Both the position numbers and the translations under genes were made by a program. Under the pieces are notes generated by a model. That model did not search any database, was not told the origin of the DNA, and worked only from the letters and a program-made list of their open reading frames with translations. From JAMIFN01 sp964544605 (GTDB lineage Bacteria; Pseudomonadota; Gammaproteobacteria; Burkholderiales; Burkholderiaceae_C), in the NCBI GenBank assembly GCA_964544605.1, contig CAZJBX010000009.1, positions 1 through 64,000 on the forward strand: a DNA stretch of 64,000 nucleotides. Reading direction: 5' to 3'. Shown here one piece after another: positions 58,633 through 64,000 of the stretch (the first letter of the stretch is position 1; each line of letters starts with the position of its first letter).

Positions 58633-59199
58633 TCAAGGCAGGCTTTGGTAAGCGGGCGCAGGCACTTTCTCGCTTGTGCCCTCGGCGTCAAACATCAGCG
58701 CCTTGCCCAGCCGCAGTTGCACCCATTCGGGGTAGCGCCAGTGGCTGTCTGCGGTGGCGGTTTTGATGCCGATGGGAAAGCCAATATTGATGCCGACCCC
58801 GCCACGAGAGCCGCCGCTGCCCAAGCCGACTGCGCCATACACGCTGCTGCTATTGCCCGCGCCCACGCCTTGCGCTGTGCCCGCACGGGGGCGCAGGCGG
58901 GCGGTGGTGGGCTGCTTGCTGCCCGGTGCTTCGCAGTCGATGCTCAGGTCTTGGTTAGAGCGCGTGACCACTGCCGGCTCGCCCGTTTTAACGACGACAA
59001 AGCCGTGCGGGTTAGAGAGGCGGCAGTTCAGGCCCGGCATGGGCAGGCCCTGGGCATCGAGCACTTCGACCCGCAGCGTTTGCTGCGTGGCGCTGAGGCC
59101 GTCGGCGTTTGGATTGCCCGTGCCCGCGCAAGCGCCCAATACGAGGGCGAGCACGCTGGCAGTGCCTGCGCTGAGGGCCAGTTGGCGTAAACGGTTCAT
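58633..59199 (-). CDS. Predicted lipoprotein, unknown function
   Basis: A 188-aa lipoprotein with signal peptide LALSAGTASVLALVLGAC and a lipobox (LGAC). The mature part includes LRVEVLDAQGLPMPGLNCRL, resembling a small beta-sandwich, a Gly/Ser-rich stretch (AVGLGSGGSRGGVGINIGF) and a basic-aromatic tail. ATG 59199 has AAGGAG 10 bp upstream. I do not recognise the family. It precedes tatA on the same strand. Confidence 0.75.
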   Translation of the reverse strand: MNRLRQLALSAGTASVLALVLGACAGTGNPNADGLSATQQTLRVEVLDAQGLPMPGLNCRLSNPHGFVVVKTGEPAVVTRSNQDLSIDCEAPGSKQPTTARLRPRAGTAQGVGAGNSSSVYGAVGLGSGGSRGGVGINIGFPIGIKTATADSHWRYPEWVQLRLGKALMFDAEGTSEKVPAPAYQSLP

Positions 59200-59298
59200 G
59201 GGCGGCGCTCCTTGTGTGGGCTTGAAAGGGAAAGCAACAAGTGTAGTGTTTTGCACCTGCGGCTGCAGGGCGGCGGTGCAAAGACTTATCATCGCCCC

Positions 59299-60096
59299 AT
59301 GTCTGTTTGCACCCCTGATTTGCCCCCCCAGCCCGATGCCGATGAGGACGGCCTGCTGCGCTACAGCCGCCATTTGCTGCTCGATGACTGGGGCTTTGAA
59401 GCGCAAAGCGCCATAGCCAGCAAAACTGCCTTGGTCTTGGGCTTGGGCGGCTTGGGCTGTGCGGCGGCGCAGGCTTTGGCCAGTGCGGGCGTGGGTCGCT
59501 TGCTGCTGGCCGATGGCGATACCGTGGAGCTGTCGAATTTGCAGCGCCAATTGCTGCACGATATGGATAGCCTGGGCATGGGCAAAGCGGCCTCAGCGCA
59601 CAAGCGCTTGGCAGCCATCAACCCCAGTATTGCCTACGAATGCCTGCCCACATTTTTAGAAGGCGCGGCGCTGGCTGCTGCCGTGGCGCAGGCCGATGTG
59701 GTGCTCGATTGCAGCGACCGCCTGAGCACGCGGGTGAATTTGAATGCCGCTTGTGTGGCGGCGGGCAAGCCCTTGGTCAGCGGCTCGGCCATCCGCTGGC
59801 GTGGGCAGTTGTTTGTGTACCAGCCCGGCCAAAGTGCGCCCTGCTACAACTGCCTGTATCCGCAAGAGGGCGAGGACAGCGTGCAGCCGCCCGATGAGCC
59901 CTGCGCCACCATGGGCGTGTTTGCGCCGCTGGTGATGCTCATTGGCAGCCTGCAAGCGGCGCAGGCTTTGAAGCTGCTGGGCGGCCTGCCCGTGCCCACG
60001 GGCGAGCTGCGCCTGTTGGATGTGCTGGGCGACGGTGTGCAAACCGTGCGCCTGCCGCGCCAGCCCGATTGCCGCGTTTGCGGCGGCGCGGCTTAG
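59299..60096 (+). CDS. HesA/MoeB/ThiF family adenylyltransferase (E1-like)
   Basis: A 265-aa enzyme that adenylates the C-terminal Gly of a ubiquitin-like sulfur carrier (MoaD or ThiS). YSRHLLLDDWG and VLGLGGLGCAAAQALASAGV form the nucleotide fold. DGDTVELSNLQRQLLH is the catalytic segment, with CYNCLYP and CRVCG as the two zinc-binding Cys pairs. It could serve molybdopterin or thiamin synthesis; no neighbour decides. The stop overlaps the convergent terC gene by 4 bp. Confidence 0.88.
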   Translation: MSVCTPDLPPQPDADEDGLLRYSRHLLLDDWGFEAQSAIASKTALVLGLGGLGCAAAQALASAGVGRLLLADGDTVELSNLQRQLLHDMDSLGMGKAASAHKRLAAINPSIAYECLPTFLEGAALAAAVAQADVVLDCSDRLSTRVNLNAACVAAGKPLVSGSAIRWRGQLFVYQPGQSAPCYNCLYPQEGEDSVQPPDEPCATMGVFAPLVMLIGSLQAAQALKLLGGLPVPTGELRLLDVLGDGVQTVRLPRQPDCRVCGGAA

Positions 60097-60881
60097 TCTG
60101 CGGCGCTGGCGGCTTTAGCGGCTTTTTTGGCTTCTATGGCCAGGCGCTTTTTACGGGCGCGGATGTTGAGCAGCTCCACCGTCATGGAGAACAGCATGGC
60201 CGCATAGATATAGCCTTTGCCGATGTGCGCGCCAAAGCCTTCGGCCACCAGCGCCATACCGACCATGACCAAAAAGGCCAGCGCCAGCACTTTGACGGAG
60301 GGGTGGCTATCGACAAATTCGCCAATGGCTTTGGCCGCCAGCATCATCACGACCACGGCAATGATGACGGCTGTGGCCATGACCCAAATCTGGTTCACCA
60401 TGCCCACGGCGGTGATGACGGAATCGAGCGAAAAGACGATATCGAGGATGGCGATTTGAATGATGGTGCCCCAAAACAGCTTGGTCCCCGTGGCCTTGAG
60501 GGTGGCCACTTCGCTCTCTGATACATGCTCGGCGGTGTTCAGCTCAGGCGCTTCCACTTCGACAAAAATTTCGTGCGCGGCCTTCCACAGCAAAAACAAA
60601 CCGCCAAAGAGCAGCACCAAATCGCGGCCTGTGAAGCCGTGATCAAAAATCGCAAACAGCTCTTTGGTCAAGCCCATCATCCAGCTCAAAGAAAAGAGCA
60701 GGGCCAAGCGCGTGAACATGGCGAAACCCAGACCCAAGCGGCGGCCCAAATCGCGCTGTTTCTCAGGCAGGCGGCTGACCAAAATGGTCAAAAAGATGAT
60801 GTTGTCCACACCCAGCACAATCTCTAGCGCTGTCAACATGCCCAAGGCTATCCACATTTGTGGGTCGGTTAAAAATTCCAT
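60093..60881 (-). CDS. TerC family integral membrane protein
   Basis: A 262-aa membrane protein with about seven TM helices. ALEIVLGVDNIIFLTILVSR with conserved Glu and Asp near residues 20-27 and ILDIVFSLDSVITAVGMV are the two TerC repeat motifs. The family is linked to metal homeostasis (Mn efflux in some members) and tellurite resistance; the substrate here is unknown. A cytoplasmic Lys/Ala-rich tail (KKRLAIEAKKAAKAASAAD) ends the protein. Confidence 0.9.
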   Translation of the reverse strand: MEFLTDPQMWIALGMLTALEIVLGVDNIIFLTILVSRLPEKQRDLGRRLGLGFAMFTRLALLFSLSWMMGLTKELFAIFDHGFTGRDLVLLFGGLFLLWKAAHEIFVEVEAPELNTAEHVSESEVATLKATGTKLFWGTIIQIAILDIVFSLDSVITAVGMVNQIWVMATAVIIAVVVMMLAAKAIGEFVDSHPSVKVLALAFLVMVGMALVAEGFGAHIGKGYIYAAMLFSMTVELLNIRARKKRLAIEAKKAAKAASAAD

Positions 60882-60983
60882 GGTTTTGCGTCTTTAAAAA
60901 GCAAGGCCCTATGCCTTGAGATGGCGGCATATTAGCAAAGAAAAAAGCCCTGTTTTGGCGCTAAATTTAAGCATTGCAGCCCG

Positions 60984-61655
60984 CTATGCCTTGCCATTAT
61001 TGCGTTTGCTGCTATCAATAGATGAGCTAGAAAAAGCCCAACTTTCTTCTTTTTGCAGCCAATTTTCAAAGCTTTGCCACAGCGCTTGTACGCTGCTGGG
61101 CCGCAAGGCTTGGCATTGCGCCAAGGCCAAAACCGCCGCCTCAAAGCTGGCCAACTGCCCCGCCTGCTGCGCTTGGCGAATGCGGTAGCGCGTGGCGGGC
61201 ACAGCGGCCAAGGGCAGGCGTGGCAGGCTGTGCAGGGTGGGGTTGAGGTAGAGCATTTTGCGGCTTTTGCGCCAAGTGGCATCCAGCAGCACAAGGCGCA
61301 AGTGCTGCGGCATCTGCGCCTGCCAATGTGCGGGCAGGGGCGGCGGCGTGGGCAGGCTGGGGTCGGGGCTGGGTGGGTAGAGCAGCAGCGTGCGCGGCGC
61401 AGGCTGGCCCGCTTGCCAAGGCGCGTGCAGCAGGGCTTGTAAATCTTGGGGTGCAAAGACTTCGGCCACCGCCAAGCGGCTGTGCGCGGGCAGGCTCAAA
61501 TGCAGCAGGCGGGCGCTGTTTTTGGCGTGGCCTGCTTCTTGTGGGTGCTGCAAGATGAGCAGCTCGGCGGCACAGGGCTGCGGCCGCACCAGCGCACAAA
61601 AACAAGCCCGCAAAGCACGCAGGCAATGCGGGCAGTGGGCGCGGCGCTGGCTCAA
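60984..61655 (-). CDS. tapT: DTW domain protein, tRNA-uridine aminocarboxypropyltransferase
   Basis: Predicted enzyme adding the acp group to U47 of tRNA, using SAM. It has 223 aa from the TTG at 61655. HCPHCLRALRACFCA is the N-terminal Cys cluster. TLLLYPPSPDPSLP holds the early strand, and LLDATWRKSRKMLYLNPTL is the DTW motif, here D-A-T-W. No ATG fits before the Cys cluster. The TTG lies 9 bp after the upstream gene's stop, so coupling is likely, but the start is uncertain. Confidence 0.75.
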   Translation of the reverse strand: MSQRRAHCPHCLRALRACFCALVRPQPCAAELLILQHPQEAGHAKNSARLLHLSLPAHSRLAVAEVFAPQDLQALLHAPWQAGQPAPRTLLLYPPSPDPSLPTPPPLPAHWQAQMPQHLRLVLLDATWRKSRKMLYLNPTLHSLPRLPLAAVPATRYRIRQAQQAGQLASFEAAVLALAQCQALRPSSVQALWQSFENWLQKEESWAFSSSSIDSSKRNNGKA

Positions 61656-61663
61656 GCGGCGGC

Positions 61664-62710
61664 TTAGTCGGGGAACTTCACCACCACCTTGCCAGAGGTG
61701 GGCACAGATTGGCAAGACAGCACCATGCCGCGCGCCAAATCGCGCTCGCTCAGGGCCTCGTTGTGGCGCATCTCTACCGTGCCTTCTTCCAGCTTGCACA
61801 TGCAGGTGGAGCACATGCCCGCTTGGCAAGAATAGGGCGGCTGGATTTTGTTGCGCAGGGCCGCTTCCAAAATCGTTTCGTTTTCGTTCACATCCACCAC
61901 ATGGGTCTCGCCCCAGAGCTTGATGGTGACCTGTGCGCCATCGACCGCACCGGCGACGGCGCTGTGGTCTTGCTCGGCCCCTTCTTCGGGCAAGGAGACA
62001 AAGCGCTCCACATGCACGGCATCGCCAGGCAAACCAGCGTCCAGCGCGGCGGCTTCGGCGGCATCCATAAAGGCCGCAGGGCCGCAAATAAAGACCTCGG
62101 GCTGCTGCATGTTGGGCAGTTGCTCTTGAATGAATTTGCCCAAGCTGCCACGGTTGGCAAAGCCATTGTCTTGGTCGAGCCAGTGGATGACTTGCAGGCG
62201 CTCCATGTAATCCATAGAAAGCTGCTGCAATTTCTCAAGGAAGATGACGCTGGCCCAATCGCGGTTGGCGTAAAACAGCGTGACCTTGCCCGTGCCGTGC
62301 TGCAAGGCGCTGCGGGCGATGGAGAACACGGGGGTGATGCCGCTGCCGCCGGCAAACAGCAGTTTGTCGCGGCTGAGGTCTTTCGACAAAAACAGGCCGC
62401 TGGGGGGCAGCAGCTCAATGCTGTCGCCTTTTTTCAAGTTGTCGCAGAGCCAGTTGGAGGCGCGGCCATCGGCCACGCGCTTGACGGTGACGCGGGGGCG
62501 CGGGTCCAGCCCAGGGGCCGAAGACATGGAATAGCAACGGGGCAAAAACTTGCCTTGGTGGGGCACGCGCAGGGTCAAAAACTGGCCCGATTGGTAGGCA
62601 AACTGCTCGGCCAGCTCAGGCGGCACATCAAAACTGAAAGACTTGGCCTCATCCGTTTCACTGATGACGGAGGCCACGGTTAGGGTGATGTAAGAGGGGT
62701 TTGTGCTCAC
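61664..62710 (-). CDS. FAD/NAD(P)H-dependent ferredoxin-type reductase, KshB-like
   Basis: A 348-aa electron-transfer protein. The FAD domain has RCYSMSSAPG and VKRVADGRASNWLCDNLKKG. The NAD(P)H domain has FAGGSGITPVFSIARSAL and CGPAAFMDAAE. The C-terminal plant-type 2Fe-2S ferredoxin domain has CQAGMCSTCMC. The pattern ADGxASNWLCD and its order match KshB, the reductase of 3-ketosteroid 9-alpha-hydroxylase. GTG 62710 has AAAGG upstream and is preferred. It is divergent from a KstD-like gene, so a steroid or related catabolic role is plausible but unproven. Confidence 0.82.
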   Translation of the reverse strand: MSTNPSYITLTVASVISETDEAKSFSFDVPPELAEQFAYQSGQFLTLRVPHQGKFLPRCYSMSSAPGLDPRPRVTVKRVADGRASNWLCDNLKKGDSIELLPPSGLFLSKDLSRDKLLFAGGSGITPVFSIARSALQHGTGKVTLFYANRDWASVIFLEKLQQLSMDYMERLQVIHWLDQDNGFANRGSLGKFIQEQLPNMQQPEVFICGPAAFMDAAEAAALDAGLPGDAVHVERFVSLPEEGAEQDHSAVAGAVDGAQVTIKLWGETHVVDVNENETILEAALRNKIQPPYSCQAGMCSTCMCKLEEGTVEMRHNEALSERDLARGMVLSCQSVPTSGKVVVKFPD

Positions 62711-62809
62711 GCGGCAACCTTTGCATGAATGACTTAAAGCGCTCGATTTTATCGCCAGCGGCCATTGCATAATTGGCCCCCATCAAGCAACGCTGAGGAG
62801 ACTGGGCTT

Positions 62810-64000
62810 ATGAGCAAAATTGAAAACGCCGATAAACAGCAATCTGCCATCACGATTCGGCCCCCGCGCCGCATTGAGAGCGCCGCGCAAGAAGCCTGGA
62901 ACGGCAGCGCCGATGTGATTGTGGTGGGCTGGGGCTTGGCCGGTGCCAGCGCTGCCCTGCAAGCGCGTGAGGACGGGCAAGAAGTCTTGTTGCTGGAGCG
63001 CTTTGACGGCGGCGGTGCCAGCCGCATGTCGGGCGGCATTGTGTACGCTGGCGGCGGCACGCCCTACCAAAAGGCGGCAGGCTTTGATGGCGACACGGTG
63101 GACAATATGTTCACTTATTTGAAAAAAGAAAACCAAGGCCGCGTCAGCGATGCCACTTTGCGCCGCTTTTGCGAAGACAGCGCGGGCAATTTGGCTTGGC
63201 TGGAGCAGCACGGCGCGCGCTATGAGGCGAGCTTTCTCAAGCACAAAACCTCTTACCCGCCGAAAAGCAAATTCTTCTACTACTCAGGCAATGAAATCGT
63301 GCCCGCCTACCGCACGGCCGGCCACCCGCCCATGCCGCGCGGCCACCGCACTTGTGGCGCCAATCTCTCAGGCGAGGCCCTGATGGATGCCATGCAAGCG
63401 GCCACACAAAAAAGCGGCACCAAGGTGATGATGCAAACCGTGGTGGATCGCTTGGTGGTGGATGCCCAAGGCACAGTGGTGGGCGTGGAATGCTATGTGC
63501 TGCCGCCTGAACACCCCTTGACCAAACGCCACCATAAGCTTTCGCTCAGCATTCCGAAGTGGCGCACCAGTATTCCTGTGTGGTCGCAAAAAATGCGCAA
63601 TGAGCAAGCCCGCATTGAAAAAGAACTGATTGGCAGCGGCGCGGCGCAACTGCAATTGCTGCGCGCCCGCAAAGGCGTGGTGCTGGCCACAGGCGGCTTT
63701 GTTTTGAACCCGCAAATGGTGGCCGAACATGCGCCCCACTTTGCGCCCGCCTTCCACATTGGCGCAGGCGGCTGCGATGGCAGCGGCATCCGCATGGGCC
63801 AAACCGTGGGCGGCGATACGGGCTATATGAACAATTTTTCAGGCTGGCGTTTTATCACCCCACCCGTCACTTGGCCCAAAGGCATTGTGGTGAACCGCCA
63901 AGGCGCGCGCTTTTGCAACGAGCAGGTTTATGGCGAGCGCCTCGGCCATGAATTGATGGAGCACCAAGGCGGCAAGGCTTGGCTGATTTTGGACAAACGC
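62810..64000 (+). CDS. FAD-dependent dehydrogenase, KstD/fumarate-reductase-flavoprotein family (partial)
   Basis: This gene runs off the window's right edge; 397 residues are visible. DVIVVGWGLAGASAALQARE (residues 35-54) is the FAD motif, MSGGIVYAGGGTPYQKAAG the flavin-contact loop typical of 3-ketosteroid-1-dehydrogenases, and RKGVVLATGGFVLNPQMV the second FAD strand. An Asn-Asn-Phe stretch after GGDTGYMNN lies near the substrate side. ATG 62810 has GAGGAG 9 bp upstream. The exact substrate is unknown. Confidence 0.78.
   Translation, partial: MSKIENADKQQSAITIRPPRRIESAAQEAWNGSADVIVVGWGLAGASAALQAREDGQEVLLLERFDGGGASRMSGGIVYAGGGTPYQKAAGFDGDTVDNMFTYLKKENQGRVSDATLRRFCEDSAGNLAWLEQHGARYEASFLKHKTSYPPKSKFFYYSGNEIVPAYRTAGHPPMPRGHRTCGANLSGEALMDAMQAATQKSGTKVMMQTVVDRLVVDAQGTVVGVECYVLPPEHPLTKRHHKLSLSIPKWRTSIPVWSQKMRNEQARIEKELIGSGAAQLQLLRARKGVVLATGGFVLNPQMVAEHAPHFAPAFHIGAGGCDGSGIRMGQTVGGDTGYMNNFSGWRFITPPVTWPKGIVVNRQGARFCNEQVYGERLGHELMEHQGGKAWLILDKR

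Noticed and set aside
1..64000. tRNA or rRNA genes
   Set aside because: None of the gene-free stretches shows a cloverleaf with T-loop and acceptor stem, and no rRNA motif was recognised.

Overview
The window is a stretch of bacterial chromosome around the replication initiation locus. It is moderately GC-rich and densely coding, and no rRNA or tRNA gene was recognised. The dnaA-dnaN-gyrB order, the lptD-surA cluster, gatCAB lying divergent from mreBCD-mrdA, the birA/SPOR pair and tatABC together suggest a betaproteobacterium of the order Burkholderiales, probably Comamonadaceae-like. This placement rests on gene content and protein character only, because no database search was possible.

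Layout. 1-165: remnant of a REP-associated (RAYT/Y1) transposase with REP palindromes. 166-6240 (-): gyrB, dnaN, dnaA and def, with a candidate oriC between dnaA and dnaN. 6375-9072 (+): LysM protein and dprA. 9080-11825 (-): mnmG-rsmG. 12053-14316 (+): a LolC/E permease followed directly by a urea transporter. 14303-22961: transglutaminase membrane protein, lipoprotein, DUF815 ATPase, beta-barrel protein, mutT, spermidine-synthase-like protein, avtA and recJ. 22962-23443: gene-free repeats. 23444-28866: GST, a parDE toxin-antitoxin pair, semialdehyde dehydrogenase, YheT hydrolase, Nudix hydrolase and an unknown helical protein. 29015-33837 (-): guaA, TrpB2, ruvB and a SPOR protein. 33853-38558 (-): birA, surA, lptD. 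38653-45145 (+): AmgK-like kinase, a 4-TM protein, GMC oxidoreductase, DUF445, trpD and a PD-(D/E)XK nuclease-like protein. 45209-48528 (-): gatCAB. 48866-54668 (+): mreBCD-mrdA plus a stand-alone MnmC FAD domain. 54669-56044: a DpnI-like endonuclease bracketed by direct repeats. 56004-59199 (-): tatABC, aroG and a lipoprotein. 59299-64000: an E1-like enzyme, TerC, TapT, and a divergent pair resembling steroid-ring enzymes (KshB-like reductase and the start of a KstD-like dehydrogenase).

Main result. Two unrelated glutamine amidotransferases appear to have lost the residues that release ammonia from glutamine, while their ammonia-using halves remain intact. In GuaA the nucleophilic Cys of the class I glutaminase is Gly85, and two further glutaminase motifs are altered. 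In GatA the catalytic Lys is Gln80 and the cis-Ser position is Ala, although the gene sits in its normal gatCAB operon next to mreB. This suggests a lineage that uses free ammonia instead of glutamine in these reactions. A urea transporter in the same window could be one source of that ammonia, but this link is inference.

Other leads are the DpnI-like gene in a roughly 1.1-kb block between ~160-bp direct repeats that carry a copy of the aroG 3' end, several REP/palindromic repeat families, a 129-bp imperfect inverted repeat that begins in the gst stop codon, and expected neighbours that are missing (lolD, coaX, murU, rpmH-rnpA).
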